Shown here one piece after another: positions 1 through 6,728 of a stretch of 38,210 nucleotides of DNA. The notes below the pieces were generated by a model. The model ran no database searches and was not told the origin of the DNA. It was given only the letters and a program-made list of their open reading frames with translations. Location: positions 1-38,210 of the IMG/VR virus record IMGVR_UViG_3300049629_000143, one strand, 5' to 3'. Numbering within the stretch: the stretch's first letter is position 1; each line of letters begins with the position of its first letter. Made by a program: the position numbers and the translations under genes. The stretch comes from a virus.

Positions 1-269
1 AGAAGTTAGATTAATCATTCTGTCTGTGCCGTTGTACGTAAAGTTCAATGTTTTGACTTGAAACAATCCATTGACTGGTGACGATAGATCTAAGACTTCA
101 TCGTTAATGGCTTCAAGAACTTGTGCTCTTGGGAATCTAGGGTTAACAGTAACCAATGCGCCAGCAGTATGTGCAGCTGCAGTAGTTCCATTGAACCCAC
201 GCTCTACGGTTAAAGTTTTTGTAGGTACATCTGCAGCCCAAATATAAAACACTTCAGATTCGATTTCAA
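1..269. repeat. Terminal overlap repeat, left copy (circular assembly signature)
   Basis: Bases 1-269 align without gaps to 37942-38210. There are 13 mismatches, all between 1 and 142, and 143-269 is identical over exactly 127 bp. The repeat lies inside one protein-coding gene and most differences are silent. This looks like the end overlap of a circular contig carrying strain variation, not a packaged terminal repeat. Confidence 0.85.
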
Positions 270-423
270 AAATCTGCCCAGCACGCAACCCCTCAAGGGC
301 ATAAGTGCAAACAATACTAGTGGCAGAACTGTTTACGGTAGAGGCCAACTTGTTGCGGGCCTCCACCGTTCCAGATAGAAGTTGCCGCAACGTTTTATTA
401 ATTACCGTTGCTGCTGTTGTCAT
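1..423 (-). CDS. Head-tail connector-like protein, N-terminal part (runs off the window edge)
   Basis: This open frame starts at ATG 423 (MTTAATVINKTLRQ...) and is still open at position 1. The same protein resumes at 38210-37477, because positions 1-269 duplicate 37942-38210. Joined, it makes a product of about 295 residues. In this copy the overlap differs from the other by a few substitutions (for example QVKTLNF versus QVKAVNF), so the two ends come from slightly different strains. The position among tail genes and the E-R-G-F-N-G-T segment typical of podovirus connector/tail-adaptor proteins suggest a head-tail joining role. That role is inferred from context and general resemblance, not from a catalytic motif. 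The start overlaps the stop of the next gene upstream in a TAATG. Confidence 0.75.
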   Translation of the reverse strand, partial: MTTAATVINKTLRQLLSGTVEARNKLASTVNSSATSIVCTYALEGLRAGQIFEIESEVFYIWAADVPTKTLTVERGFNGTTAAAHTAGALVTVNPRFPRAQVLEAINDEVLDLSSPVNGLFQVKTLNFTYNGTDRMINLTS

Positions 424-527
424 TACTTCTTTTTCTTAGCTTTCATCTTCATCTTCATCTTTTCTTTCTTAGCCATCGCCATACCTTTTGGGGTGTAAGC
501 GAATTCCTTTTTTCCTACTTTTGGCAT
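423..527 (-). CDS. Tiny lysine-rich phage protein (34 aa)
   Basis: A 34-residue protein beginning MPKVGKKEFAYTPKGMA and ending in alternating K-M-K and K-K-K-K. The start is ATG 527, overlapping the stop of the 100-aa gene as TAATG; its own stop overlaps the connector start the same way. Short proteins with the same 'PKVGxKxFxYTPKG' opening are common in environmental phages next to structural genes. No function is known to me. The extreme positive charge would suit nucleic-acid or anionic-surface binding, but that is inference. It is the first of a run of four small basic genes. Confidence 0.75.
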   Translation of the reverse strand: MPKVGKKEFAYTPKGMAMAKKEKMKMKMKAKKKK

Positions 528-829
528 TACTTGCCTTTCTTGTTCTTGTTTCGTGCGGATATTGCTTTAGCCTTAGACCGTGCATCCGCTTTAGACGAAG
601 CACCCCAAGCCTGTAAAGATAATAGCAGTCTTGTTGGTCTACCTTTTTCATCTCGTTCAGGTCCTGGCATGTTTCCCATGCGTGCGAGGAATGATGCTCG
701 ACGTGGATTGTCTCCTGCTTTAACAGGTGCTTTCAATGTCCCACCTTTGTATGATGCACGACCTTTTGCATTGAGTCCGCCCGCAGGATTCTTTCCTTCT
801 TTGCGTTGCCATGCTGGTGATTTAGCCAT
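527..829 (-). CDS. Small basic phage protein, DUF6321-like (100 aa)
   Basis: A 100-residue protein opening MAKSPAWQRKEGKNPAGGLN, then A-K-G-R-A-S-Y. This composite motif (AWQRKEGK-P-GGLN-KGRASY) is that of a small protein family, which I recall as DUF6321, found in many environmental phages. The C-terminus is lysine-rich. ATG 829 directly follows the TAA of the 80-aa gene. Role unknown; the neighbours place it in the tail/virion cluster. Confidence 0.8.
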   Translation of the reverse strand: MAKSPAWQRKEGKNPAGGLNAKGRASYKGGTLKAPVKAGDNPRRASFLARMGNMPGPERDEKGRPTRLLLSLQAWGASSKADARSKAKAISARNKNKKGK

Positions 830-1072
830 TTATTTTCCTCTGTACTTTGCTGTTTTTTTTGCGATGTTTTTAGGTTGTTTAACAAACTGTTTGCCCTTTG
901 CATTGCCAGCAGCTTTGGCTTTATTTGTCGCTGCTTTTTCTGCGGGAGTTAAAGCATTCCAAGCTGCTGAAGGTAGATAACGCTTCTTTCCCTTAGAAGG
1001 TTTACCGTCAGAAGTTCTCCATTTTTCTTGGGTCCACTTCTTTAAAGATTGTTGGGATTTAGCAAGCGCCAC
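830..1072 (-). CDS. Small basic phage protein, DUF5872-like (80 aa)
   Basis: An 80-residue protein with the segment TQEKWRTSDGKPSKGKKRYLP near the N-terminus (trimmed here to its first 20 or so residues), followed by A-W-N-A-L-T-P-A-E-K-A-A-T-N-K. This is characteristic of a small basic family (DUF5872-like by memory) seen in environmental phages and giant-virus metagenomes. The start is GTG 1072, and its G is the last base of the preceding TAG stop, so translation is probably coupled. Function unknown. Confidence 0.78.
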   Translation of the reverse strand: MALAKSQQSLKKWTQEKWRTSDGKPSKGKKRYLPSAAWNALTPAEKAATNKAKAAGNAKGKQFVKQPKNIAKKTAKYRGK

Positions 1073-1248
1073 TACTTGTATCCCCCACCAGCTTTTTTGT
1101 ATTCACTTGCAAGCAATTGTGCTTTACGTGCAGACCATTCACCAGGGTCTCCACCTTTAGAACCAGCCTTAATTTTGTTAAACAATCTCTTACGCATTGC
1201 TGGTTTGGTGTAGTTACCAGCAGCATTTACTTTAGATTTGTTTTTCAT
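1072..1248 (-). CDS. Small basic phage protein (58 aa)
   Basis: A 58-residue protein, MKNKSKVNAAGNYTKPAMRK... ending GGGYK. The pattern K-V-N-A-A-G-N-Y-T-K-P-x-M-R-K followed by L-F-N-x-I-K-A-G-x-K-G-G-x-P-G-E-W-S-A-R-K-A-Q is a recurrent small family in marine and freshwater phages, always near other short basic genes. ATG 1248 overlaps the TGA of the 90-aa gene (ATGA). Function unknown; the reading is confident because the family pattern is so conserved. Confidence 0.88.
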   Translation of the reverse strand: MKNKSKVNAAGNYTKPAMRKRLFNKIKAGSKGGDPGEWSARKAQLLASEYKKAGGGYK

Positions 1249-1517
1249 TTAATACCTATCCCTGTCTCGACTTGCCATTTATGTTCTGCTTTTTTTTCGA
1301 CTTCAGCTGCACCATCAATTCGTTTTGGTTGCAAGCCTTCCTTTCGTAAACGTTTATAAGCTGGCATATCTTTCTGCCAGTTTCGTTCTACCTTATTTGT
1401 TTGCTCTACTTGCTTCCCACGAGTTGTGGTGCTATTAGTGCCCATGCGAATATTCGCAATGCGACAACCAAAGCAACCATCAACATCTAAATCGGGATGG
1501 GTTTCTGCATGCTTCAC
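1245..1517 (-). CDS. Hypothetical phage protein with Cys pair (90 aa)
   Basis: A 90-residue protein starting at GTG 1517 (coupled by GTGA to the repeat-protein stop). It opens with HPDLDVDGCFGCRIANIRMG, where a CxxC pair follows an acidic His-Pro motif. The same H-P-D-L-D-V-x-G-C-F-G-C motif is frequent in actinophage and environmental phage proteins of unknown function. The pair could bind a metal only with additional ligands or by dimerisation. The C-terminal half is basic and probably helical. Positioned between the fibre-like protein and the tiny basic proteins. Confidence 0.8.
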   Translation of the reverse strand: MKHAETHPDLDVDGCFGCRIANIRMGTNSTTTRGKQVEQTNKVERNWQKDMPAYKRLRKEGLQPKRIDGAAEVEKKAEHKWQVETGIGIK

Positions 1518-2497
1518 GTTATGTACGCTCCGTATCCAGCTGCTGTTAGATCTGCCACTTCTTCATCCGTTAATGGAATTACATGCGACCCAAGATAAAC
1601 CCTAACTACCGTACCGTCTCTTGGATCATTAATTGTATATGAACCATCCTGTAATTCAAAGAGGTTCTCTACTCTTACGCCGTTAGGTAGACGAGCAAAC
1701 AACCGATGTCGTGGTCGCCAACTGATCTCTGAGTATGCTTCGACAAAAGCAAAGTTTGTAGTTTGCGGAACCCTAAACATACGGGACTTGACCCACGTAG
1801 CGTTTTGACTTACAGCGCCAACACCAGATCCTGTAGCCGTTCTAGGAAGCGATTCTATTGCGGTGGCTGTCTCAGTACCCAAACCCGATCCCGACGCAGT
1901 ACGAAGCCACACAATGCGTTTGGTGGCATTCTGTGTACCCACTCCAGATCCCGTAGCTGTTCTAATATTGATAACGAGTCTTACTGCTGTTTGTGTACCA
2001 GCCCCAGAGCCTGTGGCTACTCTTGGCAAACCACGAATAAATGTTGTTGATGAAGTTCCAGTACCACTACCTGTTCCAGATTTAGCAACAATTAAGAATG
2101 GGTCTGCTTCGCCAGAACCAACGCCAGAACCTGTAGCTGTACGTGCTAGAACTTCTTTAATTGTGCTAGCTGATTCCCCAGCAGCACCAGAACCAGTAGC
2201 CGTTCTAAGTGTGATTACTAATCTGGCTGCGGTTTCTGTGCCAAGACCAGAACCCGTTGCGGTACGTTTAAATACTGGGGCACCTAAGTAATAGCGTCCA
2301 CCAGTTAAATACGGGAATGAATAATCGGTGTGTGTACCAAGACGTAATTGATTAGAACCCGAAACACCAGTTACTTCTGTGCTAACTCCAGATCCAGTAG
2401 CAGTACGACTTATCGTACGCGCAGGAATAAACGTACTGCGATAGTACGGGTGTGTATCTACGTACGCTTCTGTGTAGCCAGTTACGATTGTCTGCAT
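1514..2497 (-). CDS. Repeat-rich tail fibre-like protein (327 aa)
   Basis: A 327-residue protein built mainly of 20-21-residue repeats with consensus R-T-A-T-G-S-G-x-G-T-x-T-A-x-x-L-V-I-x-L. Repeats begin near residues 78, 98, 119, 139, 159, 179, 199 and 219, with a lone copy at 31. The C-terminal 90 residues are non-repetitive and contain W-x-P-R-H-R-x-F-x-R-L-P-N-G and a predicted beta-rich end. Alternating Thr/Gly turns and aliphatic strands suggest a beta-solenoid or beta-roll shaft, as in phage fibres. Start ATG 2497 has an AGGGGG Shine-Dalgarno sequence (SD). No enzymatic motif is visible. The call rests on composition and neighbours. Confidence 0.75.
   Translation of the reverse strand: MQTIVTGYTEAYVDTHPYYRSTFIPARTISRTATGSGVSTEVTGVSGSNQLRLGTHTDYSFPYLTGGRYYLGAPVFKRTATGSGLGTETAARLVITLRTATGSGAAGESASTIKEVLARTATGSGVGSGEADPFLIVAKSGTGSGTGTSSTTFIRGLPRVATGSGAGTQTAVRLVINIRTATGSGVGTQNATKRIVWLRTASGSGLGTETATAIESLPRTATGSGVGAVSQNATWVKSRMFRVPQTTNFAFVEAYSEISWRPRHRLFARLPNGVRVENLFELQDGSYTINDPRDGTVVRVYLGSHVIPLTDEEVADLTAAGYGAYIT
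1784..2266 (-). repeat. Eight tandem ~60-bp coding repeats (RTATGSG unit)
   Basis: This part of the 327-aa gene consists of eight consecutive units of 60-63 bp encoding the R-T-A-T-G-S-G repeat; a ninth isolated copy lies at about 2387-2407. Codons differ between units (mostly third-position changes), so the repeats are old or under selection for protein sequence rather than freshly duplicated. On the opposite strand they create a long false ORF rich in P-E-P-V-A-V. Confidence 0.85.
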
Positions 2498-2516
2498 AGG
2501 GTTTACCCCCTACCGA

Positions 2517-2885
2517 CTAATCGAGAGACAGCGTAAGCGAAGTGATTTGGAAAGTATCTCCAGCTGTAACAGCAGCCGATGCAGATAGTGCACCAGTCCA
2601 CAAAGCGTTACCCGCAGTTGACGCATCCCACAACGACCAATGTGAATAAGTTTCTGTAGTAGAAACGTTGGTCCACTCAATTGTTGCATCTGTAGCAATA
2701 GAACCAGAAGACGCAGCTGACCAAGATGCCGCTTTGCGTGTAGTTTCCGTGGCAGCATTTGACGTTGCAGCTTCGCCAGGATCACCTGTGTGGAGCTTGA
2801 CATACACCGTTGTTGGCATAGTCCAAGCAGCCTCGCCAGTTACGTGGTCAAGAATTTTTAATTCAGCATAGTTAGAAATCGACAT
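2517..2885 (-). CDS. Putative virion decoration/tail protein (122 aa)
   Basis: A 122-residue protein opening MSISNYAELKILDHVTGEAA, then W-T-M-P-T-T-V-Y-V-K-L-H-T-G-D-P-G-E. The block 'TMPTxVYVxLHTGDPGE' is a hallmark of a small structural family found beside capsid or tail genes in many phages. The remainder is Ser/Thr/Ala-rich with predicted beta strands. It is the first gene after the major capsid protein and its terminator, with SD GAAAGG before ATG 2885. I infer a head-surface or tail structural role. There is no enzyme motif. Confidence 0.8.
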   Translation of the reverse strand: MSISNYAELKILDHVTGEAAWTMPTTVYVKLHTGDPGEAATSNAATETTRKAASWSAASSGSIATDATIEWTNVSTTETYSHWSLWDASTAGNALWTGALSASAAVTAGDTFQITSLTLSLD

Positions 2886-2915
2886 AAGAACCTTTCAACA
2901 AAAAGAGTATAGCAA

Positions 2916-2949
2916 AGCCCCCCGCCCCGATGAGGAGGAGCGGAGGGCT
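2916..2949 (-). terminator. Rho-independent-like terminator after the capsid gene
   Basis: On the minus strand, just downstream of the capsid stop at 2961, a 13-bp stem (AGCCCTCCGCTCC with GGGGCGGGGGGCT, counting G-U pairs) closes an 8-base loop. It is followed by TTTG and, about 10 bases later, TTTTT. The U tract is interrupted, so read-through to the tail genes is likely. The G-U pairs form only in the minus-strand RNA, which agrees with the direction of the genes. Confidence 0.7.
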
Positions 2950-2960
2950 CTGACTAATTA

Positions 2961-3932
2961 TCAGACGCTGTTTGCGCCAATGCTTGATGCCGACTCAATT
3001 CGACGAAGCGAAGCTTCGCGGAAGCGACCGTAGCCGCCGAGCCAGTACCAACCAAGTGGTTGCAGACGCATCAAGATGTCTGTGACATTGCCACGGACAA
3101 TCTTCGGTGTTGCGCCATTGCCATCTTGTGTGCTGAACGCCTTAGCAAGAGCCTGACGACCCATGATAAGAGTTGCATACGAGTCTCCCGTACCTGTTGC
3201 ACCTGCGCCGTTGAAAGCGTTGGTGAATACCTTGGCACGTGGTGTCTCAATGAAACGTACCGACTCAAACAAGCCGATCTCGCCATTGTAGATACCAGTT
3301 GGATCCACGTAGTTGGCTGGTGTGCGCCATGCACTTGCATCTGTAGCCGAACGGAAGTCGTACGACACGTCTGGGTGAATGAAGCCGATGTATGAACCAT
3401 TGAAGGTTGCAACGTTTGCACCACGCAGAGCAGCTACCTGCTTACGGATGTCGTTTGCTACCAACAAGTCATCTACAGCCATAGTTACACGGCTTGATGG
3501 AGCTGATGCGCCACCAGTTGCGTAAGCTACGTTGCTGCCACCAGCAAGTACTTCACGAACGACTTGATCGATCGAGTCACCTGCGTTGTAGCCAATGATG
3601 TTTGCTGCTGCCGAGTCAACATCCAAGAATGCTGTGCCACGGAGTTTTGCTGTTGTAACAACTGCGTTGCCGTATTCAGCCAAGGTAACTGTTACCTGAC
3701 TGTCCGAGAGCGCTGTTGGGGTTACGTCAGTTACTTCGTTCAACGTAGATGTCGCTGCTGCGATGTCTGCGAAGATTGTGAATGTAACTCCAGTACCAGG
3801 CATTGCCTGTGCTACTGGTTGTACGTCCGCTGCCTGATCGAAAAGAAGTTCTGAACGCAATGCGAAATACGCAAGACGGTCAAACGCCACCTGGTCGATA
3901 GACAAGGACGAGGTTGTTGTTTCGCCTGCCAT
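2961..3932 (-). CDS. Major capsid protein, N4-gp56 family (323 aa)
   Basis: The capsid subunit that builds the phage head. The 323-residue protein has the features of the N4-gp56 family: an N-terminal segment with D-Q-V-A-F-D-R-L-A-Y-F-A-L-R, the central V-x-V-T-L-A-E-Y-G-N-A-V-V-T-T-A-K-L-R-G-T strand/helix region near residues 80-105, and F-x-G-S-Y-I-G-F-I-H-P-D near residue 205. The length fits the family. ATG 3932 follows the strong SD AAGGAG. The gene lies directly after the scaffold gene and before a terminator, the usual arrangement for the most highly expressed virion gene. HK97-type fold is expected from the family. Confidence 0.92.
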   Translation of the reverse strand: MAGETTTSSLSIDQVAFDRLAYFALRSELLFDQAADVQPVAQAMPGTGVTFTIFADIAAATSTLNEVTDVTPTALSDSQVTVTLAEYGNAVVTTAKLRGTAFLDVDSAAANIIGYNAGDSIDQVVREVLAGGSNVAYATGGASAPSSRVTMAVDDLLVANDIRKQVAALRGANVATFNGSYIGFIHPDVSYDFRSATDASAWRTPANYVDPTGIYNGEIGLFESVRFIETPRAKVFTNAFNGAGATGTGDSYATLIMGRQALAKAFSTQDGNGATPKIVRGNVTDILMRLQPLGWYWLGGYGRFREASLRRIESASSIGANSV

Positions 3933-3957
3933 GTTTTAATTCTCCTTAAAGAATTGG

Positions 3958-4419
3958 TTAATTGTTGATTTGATTCATTCTTGCTTGAGCCAACAATTCC
4001 ATTACTTCTTTTTCGGATTTAGCGTTTGCAATTCTAGTGCTGTAGTCAACCGTCGCTTCAGTTGTATCTCCAACGCGTGATGCGTTGCTAACTCGATCCC
4101 ATGCTTGCTTCTCTTGTTGAGGAGCTGCTTGCATGATTTCTTGGGGCTTAATGAGATTTGCTTCTGCGGCTGCAACTCGGATTGCCTCGGGTGTGAGTTC
4201 GCCATCGTATGCCTTAACGAAATACTTGGACATCCCTGAAGATAGGTCTACGCCTGCCTTCACAAATGCCAACTCTCGTTGAGCTGACTTAGCTTCCTCT
4301 GCTTGCTGACGCAAGCTCTTAACCTCTGACTCCAACTCACGCATCCTTGCACGAACTGGATTCTTTGTTGCCTGGTCTTCCTGAACGCTGTCCTCTTCAT
4401 AGAAGTCTTGTTCTTGCAT
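3958..4419 (-). CDS. Putative capsid scaffolding protein (153 aa)
   Basis: A hydrophilic, mostly helical protein with a clear coiled-coil stretch (V-R-A-R-M-R-E-L-E-S-E-V-K-S-L-R-Q-Q-A-E-E-A-K) in its first third and a charged C-terminus. I place the start at ATG 4419, because GGAGGAG lies seven bases upstream; an in-frame ATG 16 codons earlier has no SD. Size, coiled coil and position directly upstream of the major capsid gene are typical of podovirus scaffolds, which guide procapsid assembly and are then removed. There is no sequence motif specific to the role, so this is inference from context. Confidence 0.72.
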   Translation of the reverse strand: MQEQDFYEEDSVQEDQATKNPVRARMRELESEVKSLRQQAEEAKSAQRELAFVKAGVDLSSGMSKYFVKAYDGELTPEAIRVAAAEANLIKPQEIMQAAPQQEKQAWDRVSNASRVGDTTEATVDYSTRIANAKSEKEVMELLAQARMNQINN

Positions 4420-4485
4420 GACCCACTCCTCCGCCCACACCTGGCTGGAGGGGCCAAGTGGCTGCATATCTCACCCCTATTAGCA

Positions 4486-4511
4486 CATTGAAATCGGGGG
4501 GATTTCCAATG
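4486..4511 (-). other. Second stem-loop in the capsid leader
   Basis: The minus-strand leader contains CATTGGAAATC, a C-rich loop, then GATTTCAATG: a 10-bp stem with one bulged G. No U tract follows, so it is not a classical terminator. It lies about 70 bases before the scaffold ATG and could tune stability or translation of the capsid mRNA. Confidence 0.5.
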
Positions 4512-4513
4512 GT

Positions 4514-4529
4514 TATCCCTGATGGGATA
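4514..4529 (-). other. Stem-loop at the predicted 5' end of the capsid mRNA
   Basis: TATCCC-ATCA-GGGATA, a perfect 6-bp stem with a 4-base loop. It begins at 4529, while the start predicted from the -10 box (ending 4535) is about 4528. The transcript would therefore begin with this hairpin. Confidence 0.5.
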
Positions 4530-4534
4530 CAACT

Positions 4535-4562
4535 ATCTTACATCACAATTAGTGATTGTCAA
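4535..4562 (-). promoter_or_regulatory. Late promoter for scaffold and capsid genes, with dyad in the spacer
   Basis: A consensus -35 TTGACA (4562-4557) lies 16 bp from -10 TAAGAT (4540-4535), 17 bp after the stop of the 402-aa gene. The spacer and its flank contain the dyad ATCAC-TAATT-GTGAT, placed where a repressor would block polymerase. A leader of about 110 bases follows, with two stem-loops, before the scaffold ATG. This is the best sigma-70/sigma-A match in the window. Confidence 0.75.
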
Positions 4563-4578
4563 GGGTTAACTATCTGTA

Positions 4579-5787
4579 TTAGAGATTTGCTTGACCGTAC
4601 CCAGATTTGTAAGAACCGCTATCACCTTGAGCAAGAGTTGCTGAACCACCACTAGCAGTTACCTCACCGATACGACGCTTCTTGCGTTCTTCCACCAACC
4701 GTTTAGCTTCAGCATCTGTACCTAAAGCAGCCTGAGCAAACTGAAGATCGGTAATTTGTTGTTCACCAAACCCACCACGTCGCAGTTCACCCATCTGTCC
4801 TACCGTTGTGAAGGCTGCTTCTGCTTCCGCTTGAGTAACACCCTGTCGCACAAACTGTTCAGCTATATCTTTATTAAAGTTAAGCGCTGAAAGTCTCTGA
4901 GCGCTTTCCGCAATCAAAGCTGCTTGTGCTTGACGTTTGTAGTCTGGGGCCATAAGAGGACGTGCTCGATCTGGGTCAATTACGTACGCAAGAAGATCTC
5001 CGTCTGTAACCCCATACATCTCCGCCATCTTGTTCTTTACTTCTGGGGAAGCATCACGCACAACCGTGTATGCATCCTTAAGGCGATTGTTTAACTCTGC
5101 TACCGATACGTCACCGCCAATTAGTTTCTCAAAATCATCTGGCGAATCGTAGAACCCCTGTGGCAAACCGTTGGCAGCCAAAGTATCTTTGTACGATTTT
5201 TCTAAAGCAATATAGGTGGATGGTAAAAGCTCATTAAATCCCAAAGCTTTGCGTCGTTCATTAGCAGCAAACCGTTTCTTGTATGCATCTTGTTGGCGCA
5301 ATGCATAAACAAGAGATTCACCATCATCAACATCTACTTCTTTGTTGGTATACAAAGACCAAGCATAGTCATACAAACTTCCAAGTCCATATGTAGCAAG
5401 TACTGAACGAAGTATTTCTTTTGCTCCAGCGGTTGGAACAAATATATCTTCCTCATTGTTATCGTCGTTTCCACCACCAGTTCCACCACCAGTTCCACCA
5501 CCACCGTTATTGGTGGAGGCACCTGGGAAAGCATCTACCGATCCACGTTCTGCAAGATTGCGATCTTTGCCTTGCTGAATAAGAATGTTGAGAGCATTTT
5601 GTCTTTGCTCTAAAGTGCCTGACCCAACTCCAGTATTAGCTACAAGTTCGTTAATGTAGGTTTCATCACCGTAATATCCACGAGCTTCACTAACAAGACC
5701 TGGATCCAGGGTCTGAGAAGTAAGGCGAGTTACCTGACGACCACGAGCTTCAGAAAGTGCCCGAAGATCTTCTTCTGACATTGACAT
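4579..5787 (-). CDS. Putative internal virion protein with Gly/Asn linker (402 aa)
   Basis: A 402-residue mostly helical protein with a low-complexity Gly/Thr/Asn linker around residues 92-115 and an acidic stretch just after it. It is the last of four consecutive genes between portal and scaffold, overlapping each other by TAATG. In podoviruses this slot holds internal core or ejection proteins, so I infer a virion role. I recognise no specific family. Helical segments such as E-Q-F-V-R-Q-G-V-T-Q-A-E-A-E-A-A-F fill the C-terminal third. The start ATG 5787 is coupled to the upstream stop; another in-frame ATG lies two codons downstream. Confidence 0.65.
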   Translation of the reverse strand: MSMSEEDLRALSEARGRQVTRLTSQTLDPGLVSEARGYYGDETYINELVANTGVGSGTLEQRQNALNILIQQGKDRNLAERGSVDAFPGASTNNGGGGTGGGTGGGNDDNNEEDIFVPTAGAKEILRSVLATYGLGSLYDYAWSLYTNKEVDVDDGESLVYALRQQDAYKKRFAANERRKALGFNELLPSTYIALEKSYKDTLAANGLPQGFYDSPDDFEKLIGGDVSVAELNNRLKDAYTVVRDASPEVKNKMAEMYGVTDGDLLAYVIDPDRARPLMAPDYKRQAQAALIAESAQRLSALNFNKDIAEQFVRQGVTQAEAEAAFTTVGQMGELRRGGFGEQQITDLQFAQAALGTDAEAKRLVEERKKRRIGEVTASGGSATLAQGDSGSYKSGYGQANL

Positions 5788-6728
5788 TACGCCACCTCTC
5801 CAAACATTTTAGCTATGGTCATTGCCATGGATACAGCATCACGTTTTGCTTTCTTCGTTTTCTCAAAGCCATATTTGGGGTTGGTACGCAACATTGTTTC
5901 CCATTCGCCCAATGTGGGTGGCGGAGTGTTGGGTCCACCAAATGCTTCTCTAAACTTTGGATCGTTAAACGAAATAGATTCTGGAGCTAGCTCTAATGTG
6001 TTGGCAGCTGTGTCTCGATAGGAACTAAAGATCTCAGCAAGAGTTAAGCCAGCATCCAATTGTGGAGCCAATTGAAAGTGTGCTGCTTTAGCCAAAGCCA
6101 TACCTTTTTTCTTAAGGGTATCCAAAGTAACAACTTCTCCGTTGTATTCTTTGCCCTGAATTGAGGCAAGGATTTGTTCGTTTAAATCTGGTGGGTTATA
6201 CCCATAATCCATTGCTACTTTCTTTAACGCTTGCGCATCAAGACTGTCCAATAGATCCTGTTTGCCACGAGCACGAGTACCCACAACGCTGTTTACATAT
6301 TGCGACAAAGCAAGTCCACTAAGACCACGACGTGTTGCCGTCAACGTAATGTCGTCTAGTTCTTTAGCTGTTAAACCAAGGTCACCATAACCACTAGCTA
6401 TGGTTATGCGATTGGCTGTAATTTTGTCAGCTTTATCTACATCAAGTAGAGCGTCAAATGCTTTGGCGGATTCAACTGTTTCGTTGTAGTACTTGGTTGC
6501 TTTAACTTTTGCATTGAAAGCATCAACGCCAGCTTGGGTTGTGAAGTCGTACTGTGTTGGTCTCTTGGCTACATCCTGAATAAGATCAATTAGGTCATCA
6601 CCAAATTTGGCTCGAGCCTCCTGTTCTCCTGGACCACCATCAACAAGCTTTGCATATTGCGGAAACCTTGAAATGAACGCACTACGCCAATCTTGTTTTG
6701 GTGTTGTTTCCTTTTTTGTTTTTGCCAT
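5787..6728 (-). CDS. Hypothetical virion protein (313 aa)
   Basis: A 313-residue helical protein opening MAKTKKETTPKQDWRSAFIS. The segment from about residue 60 to 250 shows regular helices and a sequence T-L-K-K-K-G-M-A-L-A-K-A-A. No signal peptide or TM segment. It overlaps both neighbours by stop/start fusion, so it is made with them. Environmental phages of this general type carry similar unannotated genes beside the giant virion protein, and I infer an internal or ejected virion component. Family not recognised. Confidence 0.62.
   Translation of the reverse strand: MAKTKKETTPKQDWRSAFISRFPQYAKLVDGGPGEQEARAKFGDDLIDLIQDVAKRPTQYDFTTQAGVDAFNAKVKATKYYNETVESAKAFDALLDVDKADKITANRITIASGYGDLGLTAKELDDITLTATRRGLSGLALSQYVNSVVGTRARGKQDLLDSLDAQALKKVAMDYGYNPPDLNEQILASIQGKEYNGEVVTLDTLKKKGMALAKAAHFQLAPQLDAGLTLAEIFSSYRDTAANTLELAPESISFNDPKFREAFGGPNTPPPTLGEWETMLRTNPKYGFEKTKKAKRDAVSMAMTIAKMFGEVA

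Noticed and set aside
1-269. End repeat as a packaged direct terminal repeat
   Set aside because: Packaged repeats are identical within a genome. These copies differ at 13 sites and lie inside a single coding gene.
408-980. 190-codon ORF on the plus strand, Phe/Leu-rich with membrane-like segments
   Set aside because: It is the antisense of three lysine-rich genes; AAA/AAG codons read backwards give Phe/Leu. There is no SD, and the minus genes match known families.
1863-2291. Plus-strand ORF with P-E-P-V-A-V repeats
   Set aside because: It is produced by the antisense of the RTATGSG coding repeats. No plus-strand gene is seen elsewhere.
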